From assembly GCA_029226955.1 (NCBI GenBank), contig JAQXZA010000075.1, positions 1 to 51,871 of the forward strand: a DNA stretch of 51,871 nt. Direction: 5' to 3'. The position numbers and the translations under genes are program-made. The notes beneath the pieces are model-generated. The model saw nothing but the letters and a program-made list of their open reading frames with translations. It was not told where the DNA came from and did no database searches. Positions 17,476 to 26,251 of this stretch are shown here, one piece after another; position 1 is the stretch's first letter; each line of letters begins with the position of its first letter. The DNA comes from Clostridia bacterium (GTDB lineage: Bacteria; Bacillota; Clostridia; Oscillospirales; Acutalibacteraceae).

Positions 17476-19302
17476 TTATTCTTTGATTAAAGGAATAAAC
17501 ATCTGCTTCTCCAGTTCTTCACGTGGCAGGAAAGGTGCCAGATCCTCCAGCGGAGGACTTACTAATGTTCCGTCCGGCAGTCGCTTAGTGCTGCTCTTAG
17601 GCTCCCAGACCTGTACCGTATCTGTGAATATTTCAGTAAACACCGGGCCATCTGTTTTCAGGACTTCATCTACAACTGCTTTCATTTCTGCATTGCTGTG
17701 TGCAGAGAAATATTTATAGCCAAACGCTTCCGCAATTTTTTTAAATTCCGGAAAAGACAGATCTCCTGATTCCTCTCCGATACCCACAAAGTTCTTATTA
17801 AACAGATTCGTCTGTGTGATTCGGATAGAATGATAGCCATTATTGTTAATCAGGAAAATTTTAATTGGTAATTTATTAGTTATAACAGTTTGAAGTTCCT
17901 GAAGGTTCATCATAATACTGCCATCACCTTCCAGACAGATAGTATCCTTTCGTCCACCTCCGATACAGGTACCGATAGCAGCGGGCAGACCGTATCCCAT
18001 ACTTGCAATGGCACTGTTATTTGCCATACGACTACCCTTTTGAATTACATAAGCCTGATTACCAACCACGCAACAGGCACCATTCGATACAGCAGTAAGG
18101 CTGTTTTCAGGAAGCTGACTGCTCAGATAGCGAACAAACGCATATACATTTGCGGTTTCTCCGTTTTCTTCCCACTGATGCGGCTGAACTACCGGATAAT
18201 CTCTTTTCCAGTGCTGACAAGTTTCGTTCCAAATACCACCTGCACTGACAGGTGCTTGTGCAGCAGCGTCCAGTTTTGTCAGAAAATCCTTTGCGTCTGC
18301 CCAAATCGGCATTTCAACATGAATTGTCGGCTTTTTCAATTCAGCCTGGTCAATATCAACCATAATCACCTCAGCCTCACGAGCCCAGGTTTTCCAGTTA
18401 TAACCTACCTGACGAATGGAAATACGAGTACCAACAGCCAAAATCAAATCCGCATTCTGAATTGCCCAGTTACCCGGACGATCTCCCATATTGCCGGCAC
18501 GCCCACAGTAAAGCGGATTTTCATCTTCAATAAGGTCAACTGCATTCCAATAAGTTACAATAGGGATATTCAGTTTCTCCGCTACGGAACGGAAGGCTTC
18601 ATATCCTCCTGACAGACGTATTCCATATCCGGCATGAAAAACAGGACGTTTTGCATTACGGATTTTTTCCAGAACTGTATTTATTGTTGCTTCATCTACG
18701 GCGGGAGGCAACTTTGCATCATCTACTGCCGGATCATACCCTTCCAGTTCATCTGTTTCAATGTATCCTCCCTGATAATTGACAGGAATATCAATCCATA
18801 CAGGCCCCGGACGACCGGTCGTTGCCAAATGCCATGCTTTTTCCAAATGATAGCGGATTGTCTTGGGATCTTCAATCATTACCGCATATTTGGTCATTGG
18901 AGTAACAGACTTCACAATGTCATATTCCTGATCACCCATTGCACGCAACGGAGTTTCAGTAAATTGCAGAGCATAGCGAGCTGTCGTGTCATAACGTACC
19001 TGACCGGAAATAATAAACATCGGTATAGAATCCAGCCAACCGCCAACAACGCCAGTCAATGCGTTAGTTCCACCAGGCCCGGTGGTAACACACACAGCAG
19101 CAATTTTATTGTCAAGACGAGCATAGGCTTCCGCTGCAATCGCACACGCCTGTTCATGATGATTGTAGGTTACTTTTAATCCTTCCTTGTGTCCAAGTGC
19201 ATCATTCAGGTGCATAGCTCCGCCACCCACTATACTAAATACATCAGTTACCCCGTGAGCAACAAGGAAATCTGCAACATAATCAGCTAATCTCTGTTTC
19301 AT
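17476..19302 (-). CDS. ThDP-dependent acetolactate-synthase-like enzyme (YerE-like)
   Basis: The 608-residue protein has all three domains of the pyruvate oxidase/acetolactate synthase family. The catalytic glutamate lies in YNHHEQACAIAAEAYAR (about residue 50) and the ThDP motif is GDGSIMMN with INNN about 25 residues on (about 450-480). Next to RfbF, RfbG and RfbH it resembles YerE, which transfers a two-carbon unit from pyruvate to C4 of CDP-3,6-dideoxy-4-ketohexose, rather than biosynthetic IlvB. No small regulatory subunit gene is present. The start at 19302 has GGAGGAG 7 bases upstream. Confidence 0.8.
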   Translation of the reverse strand: MKQRLADYVADFLVAHGVTDVFSIVGGGAMHLNDALGHKEGLKVTYNHHEQACAIAAEAYARLDNKIAAVCVTTGPGGTNALTGVVGGWLDSIPMFIISGQVRYDTTARYALQFTETPLRAMGDQEYDIVKSVTPMTKYAVMIEDPKTIRYHLEKAWHLATTGRPGPVWIDIPVNYQGGYIETDELEGYDPAVDDAKLPPAVDEATINTVLEKIRNAKRPVFHAGYGIRLSGGYEAFRSVAEKLNIPIVTYWNAVDLIEDENPLYCGRAGNMGDRPGNWAIQNADLILAVGTRISIRQVGYNWKTWAREAEVIMVDIDQAELKKPTIHVEMPIWADAKDFLTKLDAAAQAPVSAGGIWNETCQHWKRDYPVVQPHQWEENGETANVYAFVRYLSSQLPENSLTAVSNGACCVVGNQAYVIQKGSRMANNSAIASMGYGLPAAIGTCIGGGRKDTICLEGDGSIMMNLQELQTVITNKLPIKIFLINNNGYHSIRITQTNLFNKNFVGIGEESGDLSFPEFKKIAEAFGYKYFSAHSNAEMKAVVDEVLKTDGPVFTEIFTDTVQVWEPKSSTKRLPDGTLVSPPLEDLAPFLPREELEKQMFIPLIKE

Positions 19303-19327
19303 TATAAACTCCTCCAAAACAAGTATT

Positions 19328-20671
19328 TTATTGACTCACTGCCTCAATAATCGTCTTGGACATATAATCAATCATCTCATCAGTCATTCCGGGATAAACA
19401 CCAACCCAAAAAGTATTGTTCATAATAAAGTCAGTATTTGTCAACTCACCCACTACACGATACGCATCGGTGCCACGAATCTGATCAAAGCAAGGGTGTT
19501 TTATCAAATTGCCGCTAAACAGCAGTCGTGTCTGAATATTGTGGCTCTCAATATATCTGATCACATCGTTACGTTTCAGATTGCTCTCTGGTTTAACGGA
19601 AATCAGGAATCCAAACCATGACGGACGGCTATTTTCAGCCGGTTCAGGCAAAATCAGTTTGTCAGCAACTGGTTCCAGTGCTGTACGAAGACGATCCCAA
19701 TTATGACGGCGACGCTCAATAAAAGTCGGAAATTTTTTGAGCTGTTCACAGCCAACGGCTGCCTGCATATCAGTAACTTTCAGATTGTAGCCAAAATGGC
19801 TGTACACGTATTTGTGGTCGTAGCCATTGGGCAACTCGCCGAACTGACCATCAAACCTATGACCGCAGAAATTATCCTGACCCGACGGACAAATACAGTC
19901 ACGTCCCCAATCACGAAAGGACAGAATCAGTCTATTCAGCTTTGGGTTATTTGTATAAACGCAGCCTCCCTCTCCCATCGTCATATGATGCGGTGGATAG
20001 AAGCTTGATGTAGCAATGTCACCCCAAGTACCAGTGAAACGAGTTTCACCATCAATAGTATATTGAGTGCCGAGAGCGTCGCAGTTATCCTCAACCAACC
20101 ACAGATTATGTTTATCACAAAATGCTTTGACCGCAGACAAGTCAAAAGGATTGCCTAATGTGTGGGCAATCATTACCGCCTTGGTCTTTGGAGAGAGTGC
20201 AGCCTCCAACTTGGTAACATCAATGTTATACTGTGGAACAGTTACATCTACAAAAACAGGTACAGCACCATACTGAATAGCCGGAGTAACTGTTGTAGGA
20301 AAACCGCAGGCAACCGTAATAATTTCGTCGCCTTTTTTAATTTGCCTATCTCCCAGTTCAGGGGCGGTAAGTACCATAAATGCAATAAGGTTTGCAGAAG
20401 AACCACTATTCACCAGATGTGCATACTTTACACCAATCCATTCCGCAAACTGCTTTTCAAACTGATCAGCAAAGCGACCGGTTGTCAGCCAAAAATCCAG
20501 TGTTGCATCTGTAAGGCTACACATTTCCTTCTCATCAAAAACACGGGAAGCATAGCTTATACGGTCACCTGGTTTAAACTCATCTTTTTTTTCCTTAAAA
20601 TCATGATAATATTCTGCAACAAGTGCTTTGATTTGTTCACGTGCCTCTGCTTCATTTTTCCAATCAGACAT
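19328..20671 (-). CDS. rfbH: CDP-4-keto-6-deoxyglucose 3-dehydrase (E1, RfbH/DdhC)
   Basis: The 447-residue protein is of the aminotransferase fold but carries SSFYPPHHMTMGEGG, where histidine replaces the PLP-binding lysine. This is the hallmark of the dehydrase E1. The Fe-S cysteines are seen as C-x-C-x7-C in RDCICPSGQDNFCGH, with the fourth in VEDNCDALG. It removes the C3 hydroxyl of CDP-4-keto-6-deoxyglucose using PMP and a [2Fe-2S] cluster. The usual reductase partner (E3, DdhD) is not in the window. GGAGGG lies 7 bases before the chosen ATG. Confidence 0.92.
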   Translation of the reverse strand: MSDWKNEAEAREQIKALVAEYYHDFKEKKDEFKPGDRISYASRVFDEKEMCSLTDATLDFWLTTGRFADQFEKQFAEWIGVKYAHLVNSGSSANLIAFMVLTAPELGDRQIKKGDEIITVACGFPTTVTPAIQYGAVPVFVDVTVPQYNIDVTKLEAALSPKTKAVMIAHTLGNPFDLSAVKAFCDKHNLWLVEDNCDALGTQYTIDGETRFTGTWGDIATSSFYPPHHMTMGEGGCVYTNNPKLNRLILSFRDWGRDCICPSGQDNFCGHRFDGQFGELPNGYDHKYVYSHFGYNLKVTDMQAAVGCEQLKKFPTFIERRRHNWDRLRTALEPVADKLILPEPAENSRPSWFGFLISVKPESNLKRNDVIRYIESHNIQTRLLFSGNLIKHPCFDQIRGTDAYRVVGELTNTDFIMNNTFWVGVYPGMTDEMIDYMSKTIIEAVSQ

Positions 20672-20775
20672 CTTTAACCCTCCATTATTTTCTTTATATT
20701 TCGATAACAATTTTTCCGAATAAATTTATTCACAACACATTACTTTCTGAAAATAACCTGTTACCTGATTTCTAT

Positions 20776-21834
20776 TCATTCTACATTCAGAAATTCATCA
20801 ATTTCCCTGTCCATACAAGCTCTTACGTCTTTGCCATCAATCCAGCACTTGCTCCATTCCACAACCATTTCAATAGCCTTATCAAGATTCCAATGTGGCT
20901 TCCAGCCAAAAGTTGTCTTAATCTTAGAACAATCCAGTTTCAGAAAATTTGCCTCGTGAGGACCACCGTCATAGCGATTTATCCACTTTATACCTTCTCC
21001 CCATTTATTAACAAACAAATCTACCAATGCACCTGTCTGGAAACAGTCCACATCATCTGGACCAACGTTGTAATATCCGGCATATTTTACATCTTCATAC
21101 TGCATTGCTGCAATCATCAGGTAGGCATACAAAGGTTCAAGAACGTGCTGATATGGACGAGTTGAAAATGGATTGCGAACCACAATATCCTCGTGCCTGA
21201 TAGCTGCACGAACACAGTCAGGAATAATACGATCGTTGGCAAAATCGCCCCCTCCGATTACATTACCTGCCCGTGCCGTAGAAATTGCAACGTGACCATC
21301 ACCAAAAAAACTGTTTTTATAAGAATGTGTGACTAATTCTGAACAGGATTTTGAGTTAGAGTAGGGATCATAACCGTCAAGTTCCTCATTTTCCCGATAA
21401 CCCCAAGCCCACTCCTTGTTCAGATAAACCTTATCCGTAGTTACATTCAAATAAGATTTCACACAGTTGCTGTTACGAATACAATCCAGAATATTAACTG
21501 TACCCATAACATTTGTTTCATATGTATAAACAGGATTCTTGTAACTGTCACGGACGATAGGCTGTGCCGCCAAATGCAAAACAATCTCCGGCTGTACTTC
21601 ATCAAATGCTGCTTTCAAAGCTTTGTAATCCCGTATATCGCCAATTACAGAATGAACATCTTTCTCAATGTCTGCAATCTCAAATAAAGAAGGATTTGTC
21701 GGAGGATTCAAAGAATAACCTGTTACAATAGCTCCGGCATTAGCCAGCATTTTGCACAGCCAGGAGCCTTTAAAACCGGTATGACCTGTTACAAATATTT
21801 TTTTGCCATTATAAAAACTCAAATCGAAATTCAT
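20776..21834 (-). CDS. rfbG: CDP-glucose 4,6-dehydratase
   Basis: This 352-residue extended SDR starts with KKIFVTGHTGFKGSWLCKML, the family NAD motif, and has VTTDKVY, then YDPYSNSKSCSE with the Y-x3-K pair. It turns CDP-glucose into CDP-4-keto-6-deoxyglucose, the substrate of RfbH. Its ATG overlaps the stop of rfbF as TAATG, so the two are translationally coupled. An earlier in-frame ATG at 21855 lies inside rfbF and is less likely. Confidence 0.92.
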   Translation of the reverse strand: MNFDLSFYNGKKIFVTGHTGFKGSWLCKMLANAGAIVTGYSLNPPTNPSLFEIADIEKDVHSVIGDIRDYKALKAAFDEVQPEIVLHLAAQPIVRDSYKNPVYTYETNVMGTVNILDCIRNSNCVKSYLNVTTDKVYLNKEWAWGYRENEELDGYDPYSNSKSCSELVTHSYKNSFFGDGHVAISTARAGNVIGGGDFANDRIIPDCVRAAIRHEDIVVRNPFSTRPYQHVLEPLYAYLMIAAMQYEDVKYAGYYNVGPDDVDCFQTGALVDLFVNKWGEGIKWINRYDGGPHEANFLKLDCSKIKTTFGWKPHWNLDKAIEMVVEWSKCWIDGKDVRACMDREIDEFLNVE

Positions 21835-22613
21835 TAGTCTGTCCACACTTTCCACGGTGCTTTATTCGCTGCCCACATTGCTTCAAGTTTATCTTTTTCT
21901 CGTTTTGTGTCCATACATTGCCAAAATCCATTATGATAATAGCTTTTAAGTTCTCCTGCTTTTGACAAGTTTTTCATCGGTTCTTGCTCGAAAACAGTCG
22001 AATCGTCTTCCAGATAGTCGAACACCTGAGGATTACAAACCATAAATCCGCCGTTAATGAGAGCACCATCTTCATCATTTTTTTCACGGAATGCAGTAAT
22101 GGTATTATTGGAATCTATATCTAATACGCCCTTCTGTTGTGCAAGATTGACTGCTGTCAATGTCACACATTTATCATGAGATTTATGAAACTCAATCAGC
22201 TTTGCAATATTAACATCAGAAACAGCGTCACCATAGGTCAAGCAGAAAGGCTCATCACCAACAAATTTCTTTATGCGTTTTACACGACCACCTGTCATCG
22301 TATTTAAACCAGTATCAACGACTGTCACTTTCCACGATTCTGCGTGTTGGTCATGGACAATAATTTTATTCCCTTGTGTAAAGTCAAACGTAATATCCGA
22401 AGTATGCAAAAAATAATCTGCAAACCATTCTTTAATCACGTGTTGCTTGTAACCTGCACAAATTATAAATTCATTGATTCCATAATGCGAATAAGTTTTC
22501 ATAATATGCCACAAAATTGGCATTTCGCCAATTTCAATCATAGGTTTTGGTTTAAATTCCGATTCTTCTGAAATACGGGTACCAAATCCTCCAGCGAGAA
22601 TTACCGCCTTCAT
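21834..22613 (-). CDS. rfbF: Glucose-1-phosphate cytidylyltransferase
   Basis: This 259-residue nucleotidyltransferase starts with KAVILAGGFGTRISEES and then FKPKPMIEIG, the signature of RfbF. It makes CDP-glucose from glucose-1-phosphate and CTP, the first step of the CDP-deoxyhexose route, and feeds RfbG encoded immediately downstream. GGAGG lies 8 bases before the ATG. Full length for the family. Confidence 0.93.
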   Translation of the reverse strand: MKAVILAGGFGTRISEESEFKPKPMIEIGEMPILWHIMKTYSHYGINEFIICAGYKQHVIKEWFADYFLHTSDITFDFTQGNKIIVHDQHAESWKVTVVDTGLNTMTGGRVKRIKKFVGDEPFCLTYGDAVSDVNIAKLIEFHKSHDKCVTLTAVNLAQQKGVLDIDSNNTITAFREKNDEDGALINGGFMVCNPQVFDYLEDDSTVFEQEPMKNLSKAGELKSYYHNGFWQCMDTKREKDKLEAMWAANKAPWKVWTD

Positions 22614-22641
22614 ACTTTATAATCCTCCATATCTTTTTTCC

Positions 22642-23892
22642 TTAATCTCTCTGGAAAATATCCCTCGTATAAACCTTATCCTTAACATCGTCAAGGCATT
22701 TATCATAACGGTTAGCAATAATGGCATTACTCATCTGCTTGAACTTTTCCAAATCGTTCACTACAACACTTCCAAAAAATGTATCTCCATCTTTCAGCGT
22801 TGGTTCATAGATAATAACGGTTGCACCTTTTGCTTTAATGCGTTTCATAACTCCCTGAATAGAACTCTGACGGAAATTATCTGAATTGCTTTTCATAGTT
22901 AAACGATAGACACCAACTGTTGCTGATTTCTCTTTACTCTTGCTGTATTGGTTATCTTCCTCATAGTCGTAATATCCGGTCATTTTCAGAACACGGTCAG
23001 CAATAAAGTCTTTTCTTGTTCTGTTACTTGCTACAATAGCTTCAATAAGGTTTTCCGGCACATCTGCATAGTTTACCAATAATTGCTTAGTATCTTTTGG
23101 CAAGCAATAGCCGCCATAACCAAAACTGGGATTATTATAATGTGTACCGATACGTGGGTCAAGGCATACACCATCAATAATCTGTTTAGTGTTCAAACCT
23201 TTGCTTTCTGCGTATGTATCTAATTCATTAAAATATGCGACTCTCAAAGCCAGATAAGTATTTGCGAACAGTTTTACTGCCTCTGCCTCAGTGAATCCCA
23301 TAAACAGCGTGTCGATATTCTCTTTAATTGCACCCTCTTGCAAAAGTTCAGCAAAAGTATGTGCCGAATCTACTAATCTTTTATCGTTCAAATCAGTACC
23401 GACAATAATTCGTGACGGATATAAGTTATCATACAAAGCCTTGCTTTCACGAAGAAATTCCGGACTGAAAATTATATTCTTACTGCCGGTTTTTTCACGA
23501 ATACTCTCAGTATAGCCAACAGGAATGGTAGATTTAATTACCATAACAGCATCAGGATTATACTCCATAACCAGCTTGATTACTGTTTCAACAGCAGATG
23601 TATCAAATTTTTGAGTATGTGAATCATAGTTTGTCGGTGCGGCAATAACTACAAAATCCGCACCACTGTAAGCCAGCTTCGCATCAAGTGTAGCTGTCAA
23701 ATCCAAATCTTTCTCAGCAAGATATTTTTCTATATAATCATCTTGAATAGGAGATTTTCTTTGATTAATCATTTCCACTTTTTCAGGAATAATGTCCACA
23801 GCATAAACTTTATGATGTTGTGACAATAGTGTGGCTATTGATAATCCTACATATCCTGTTCCGGCAACCGCAATAGTATATTTTTTGTTCAT
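22642..23892 (-). CDS. ugd: UDP-glucose/nucleotide-sugar 6-dehydrogenase
   Basis: The 416-residue protein has the NAD motif [10 protein letters not shown] (about residues 9-18), the substrate-binding KSTIPVGYT and the catalytic cysteine in [14 protein letters not shown] (about residue 258). It oxidises C6 of a UDP-hexose to a uronic acid, giving an acidic polymer. The start at 23892 has GAGG about 8 bases upstream and matches family starts. A fragment of a second copy is at 90-178. It lies about 55 bases after loaP. Confidence 0.88.
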   Translation of the reverse strand: MNKKYTIAVAGTGYVGLSIATLLSQHHKVYAVDIIPEKVEMINQRKSPIQDDYIEKYLAEKDLDLTATLDAKLAYSGADFVVIAAPTNYDSHTQKFDTSAVETVIKLVMEYNPDAVMVIKSTIPVGYTESIREKTGSKNIIFSPEFLRESKALYDNLYPSRIIVGTDLNDKRLVDSAHTFAELLQEGAIKENIDTLFMGFTEAEAVKLFANTYLALRVAYFNELDTYAESKGLNTKQIIDGVCLDPRIGTHYNNPSFGYGGYCLPKDTKQLLVNYADVPENLIEAIVASNRTRKDFIADRVLKMTGYYDYEEDNQYSKSKEKSATVGVYRLTMKSNSDNFRQSSIQGVMKRIKAKGATVIIYEPTLKDGDTFFGSVVVNDLEKFKQMSNAIIANRYDKCLDDVKDKVYTRDIFQRD

Positions 23893-23948
23893 TCTTCTAT
23901 CCTCTTTTCCTTTACCCAAAATTTATTATTTATAAATTTTAATTAAAC

Positions 23949-24455
23949 CTACGACTTTGTAAATATTTCCAAACCAACCTCAATACTACGCAGCTTTCCG
24001 AACATTTCAAGTTCAAGATATGCCTTGCGTTTGTGCCTGTCAATTTTCTTTATATATGCTTCCCATCCTTTAAGTACTCCCGATTGAATAATAACCTTTG
24101 AATTTTCAATAATACCTTCGGACATTCTGACAATCTGTTCTTCTCCGCCGAATGTTTTCAAAAATTCAATTTCACTATCTGTAAGAGGAACAATTCCTTC
24201 ATCGTCACCAAGCAATTTTGTAAGTCCGTTTATATTTTTCAGATACATCTGTAATTTTTCTGGTTCATCGGTAACAATAAATACATATCCCGGAAACAAT
24301 ATTTTTTTCTGAATCTGCCATTTTCCCTGAATATGCTTTTTTTCCTCGCATTGTGGAATAAAACATTTTTGAAGAACAGTATCGGGTATTGTTACCTGAC
24401 ACTGTAACATAATTTTTTCTTCACACCCGGTACAAACCTGCATAACATACCACAT
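23949..24455 (-). CDS. loaP: LoaP-type NusG paralog, processive antiterminator of the EPS body
   Basis: The 168-residue protein has the NusG N-terminal domain (MWYVMQVCTGCEEKIM, then FPGYVFIVTD) and a KOW domain at the end (SGVLKGWEAYIKKIDRHKRKAYLEL). Specialised NusG paralogs (LoaP, RfaH, UpxY) bind RNA polymerase and let it read long operons through terminators. It is the first gene of the 23-kb body, as expected. The frame opens at 24572, but the family start MWYV at 24455 has AAGGAA upstream. Its own promoter candidate is at 24492-24521. Confidence 0.85.
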   Translation of the reverse strand: MWYVMQVCTGCEEKIMLQCQVTIPDTVLQKCFIPQCEEKKHIQGKWQIQKKILFPGYVFIVTDEPEKLQMYLKNINGLTKLLGDDEGIVPLTDSEIEFLKTFGGEEQIVRMSEGIIENSKVIIQSGVLKGWEAYIKKIDRHKRKAYLELEMFGKLRSIEVGLEIFTKS

Positions 24456-24491
24456 TTCTGATTCCTTACTTTCATAACAAGAAGTATAAAT

Positions 24492-24521
24492 ATTATACAA
24501 TAGTATGTACCTATTATACAA
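24492..24521 (-). promoter_or_regulatory. Promoter candidate for loaP and the EPS body
   Basis: On the minus strand TTGTAT (24516-24521), an 18-base spacer and TATAAT (24492-24497) lie about 37 bases upstream of the loaP ATG. The word TTGTATAATA occurs twice here. The region is very AT-rich, so other -10 boxes are possible. Confidence 0.5.
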
Positions 24522-24611
24522 TATGAATTTATTATATAATATCAATTCTTTCAAAAAGATATGCGTTGCCACTTCACCTTCATTCAGGCAAATTGCATAA
24601 ACAGTATGTCA

Positions 24612-24658
24612 TCTCAAATTTCCAAACACGACGAGGCGATGATTTGAATGTTTTGAGA
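24612..24658 (-). promoter_or_regulatory. Conserved leader hairpin, right copy
   Basis: TCTCAAA and TTTGAGA arms are kept in both repeat copies while the loop differs. The element lies between the transferase terminator and the loaP promoter, so it is transcribed only if RNA polymerase reads through or starts at the TATAAT near 24692-24697. It is a candidate RNA element for antitermination; the loop holds a second GC-rich segment. Confidence 0.35.
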
Positions 24659-24699
24659 ATTTGTATCAGGTTTGAAAATAAAAAACAATATATTATACA

Positions 24700-24726
24700 A
24701 AAAACAGACAAAATTTGTCTGTTTTT
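24700..24726 (-). terminator. Terminator after right sugar transferase
   Basis: AAAAACAGACAAA and its exact complement form a 13-base stem with almost no loop, ending in a run of T in both directions, 22 bases after the transferase stop. It separates the head operon (wzz to transferase) from the LoaP-led body. Confidence 0.8.
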
Positions 24727-24747
24727 GATAATCAAAGAACGAAAAAG

Positions 24748-25437
24748 TCAACAGCCGTTATGCTTAAAAACTGCAACAGCGGTTTTTAAAACTAATTTCA
24801 AATCAAGCCACAGACTTCTGTCCTGTATGTACTTTCTGTCAAGTGCCATCCAGTCTTCAAATGAAATTGAATTTCTGTCTTTTTGTACTTGCCAGTAGCA
24901 TGTAAGTCCTGGAATAACTTTCAGGCGTAATTTATGTACTTCATTATATTGAGCAACTTCGTTAGGAAGTGCCGGACGGGGACCTACAAAGGACATATCT
25001 CCTTTTAGGATATTGACAAGCTGAGGAAGTTCATCAATACTTGTTGCACGAAGAAATTTTCCTGTTTTTGTTATTCTTGGGTCATCTTTTATCTTAAAAA
25101 CAGGCCCGTCCATTTCATTTTGGTTCTGTAAGGATTCAAGCTGTTTCTCGGCATCAACGCACATTGTTCTGAATTTATAAAGTTTAAATTCCTTACCGTC
25201 TTTGCCGCATCTTGTCTGAACAAAAACAGGGTGTCCTTTTTTGTCATCACACAATATCGCAATAATTACAACCAAAAATACGGGGCTGAGCAAAATAATA
25301 GCTAATGCAGATACAATTATATCAAAGAACCTTTTAAAAAAACTATAAACCGGCTTTTTGACAAATTTAAAATCATCAACATTAGTATTTTCAGAACTTT
25401 TTTCGCTGTTCATAATTGTAGATTCTTCACTGCTCAT
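24748..25437 (-). CDS. Initiating sugar-phosphate transferase (main copy)
   Basis: This 229-residue polyprenyl-phosphate sugar-1-phosphate transferase has one N-terminal membrane helix (about residues 35-62), KFRTM, IDELPQLVNILKGDMSFVGPRP and a C-terminal GLTCYWQV. It starts repeat-unit synthesis on undecaprenyl phosphate. It is the last gene of the head operon after the kinase and phosphatase, a usual Gram-positive CpsA-E-like order. The paralog at 481-1170 differs mainly in the first 20 residues and the membrane helix, so both probably use the same donor. Confidence 0.92.
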   Translation of the reverse strand: MSSEESTIMNSEKSSENTNVDDFKFVKKPVYSFFKRFFDIIVSALAIILLSPVFLVVIIAILCDDKKGHPVFVQTRCGKDGKEFKLYKFRTMCVDAEKQLESLQNQNEMDGPVFKIKDDPRITKTGKFLRATSIDELPQLVNILKGDMSFVGPRPALPNEVAQYNEVHKLRLKVIPGLTCYWQVQKDRNSISFEDWMALDRKYIQDRSLWLDLKLVLKTAVAVFKHNGC

Positions 25438-25495
25438 AATTCATTTCACCCCTATCCCCATATCCGCAAACAAATTTTAATAACCTTTATTATGT

Positions 25496-26251
25496 TCAGA
25501 ACCACATTCCGAGAATTTTTTTAGGCTTTTCTATAACAGGCATATCAACATAACGTCCGTTAAATATATCTTTGCTGTTTTTTATAAGCCAGTCCGTATA
25601 GTGTTTTCCAAGTTTTTTCTCAATATATGAAAATGCCTTTTTTATATTCGGAGGACGGTGTTTGATTGAGTGACAGTCACTGCAAACAATATGTGCCATT
25701 TCCCACTTAATATACTTTAACGCCATTGATGAAGAGCTGCCGTTTCCAAGTATTGCTTCTGCATTTACTTGTGCAAGACAGCCCTCCATAACCAAATCAT
25801 AAAGCATAGTCGGGTCAGAAGTAAAATACTGATAACGTTCAACGTGAGCAAGAATCGGAGCATATCCCTTGTTGATAATATCTCTTAAAGTATGGGTTAA
25901 ACCACACGGTCTTGCATTGACGGGAAGTTCTATCAATATGTAATCCGTTCCATCAAAACACAACGGCTGAATATCAATATCTTTAAGTTTAACCGAAAAA
26001 TAAACCTCAGCACCGGTTTTTACTGATATATTATATTCAGCAAAATCATCAGATGATGTAAGGCGGTTCATACTGTTGTTTCTTGCCTGACAAAACTGTT
26101 CAACAGAAACTTTTTCAGGATTAAAGTGAGGAGTAAAAACTATTGAGTTTACATTCTGTCTTTTTTCGGCTGCAATCAAATTCAGGGAATCATCTGTTGT
26201 TTTTGCACCGTCGTCAATTCCGGGCAATATATGACAATGTAAATCAATCAT
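25496..26251 (-). CDS. PHP-type protein-tyrosine phosphatase (CpsB/YwqE family)
   Basis: This 251-residue metal-dependent phosphatase starts with IDLHCHILPGIDDGA, the H-x-H of the PHP fold, and has VFTPHFNP, LAHVERYQYF and IVCSDCHSIKHRPP with the further metal ligands. It dephosphorylates the tyrosine cluster of the kinase encoded directly upstream and so tunes chain length. Its ATG follows the kinase stop with no gap. The family is the Gram-positive CpsB/YwqE type, not the low-molecular-weight Wzb type. Confidence 0.9.
   Translation of the reverse strand: MIDLHCHILPGIDDGAKTTDDSLNLIAAEKRQNVNSIVFTPHFNPEKVSVEQFCQARNNSMNRLTSSDDFAEYNISVKTGAEVYFSVKLKDIDIQPLCFDGTDYILIELPVNARPCGLTHTLRDIINKGYAPILAHVERYQYFTSDPTMLYDLVMEGCLAQVNAEAILGNGSSSSMALKYIKWEMAHIVCSDCHSIKHRPPNIKKAFSYIEKKLGKHYTDWLIKNSKDIFNGRYVDMPVIEKPKKILGMWF

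Larger units (their letters stand above)
24541..25437 (-). repeat. Direct repeat, right copy (leader plus sugar transferase)
   Basis: This block matches 271-1170 in the same orientation: the transferase gene, its terminator and about 150 bases of non-coding leader. The copies bracket the whole EPS body operon. Confidence 0.85.

Noticed and set aside
17890-18612. A 240-residue plus-strand frame inside the ThDP gene
   Set aside because: It lies fully antisense to a well-supported enzyme gene and its product has no recognisable domain.
17476-19302. Calling the ThDP enzyme acetolactate synthase IlvB of branched amino acid synthesis
   Set aside because: It has no IlvN, sits in a CDP-deoxysugar cassette and is better read as YerE-like.
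24456-24572. Extended N-terminus of loaP up to 24572
   Set aside because: The added residues are an AT-rich run of Tyr, Ile, Leu and Asn over the promoter; the family start and ribosome site are at 24455.
271-25437. A composite transposon bounded by direct repeats
   Set aside because: No transposase, terminal inverted repeats or target duplication is visible; the repeats are a normal transferase gene plus leader.
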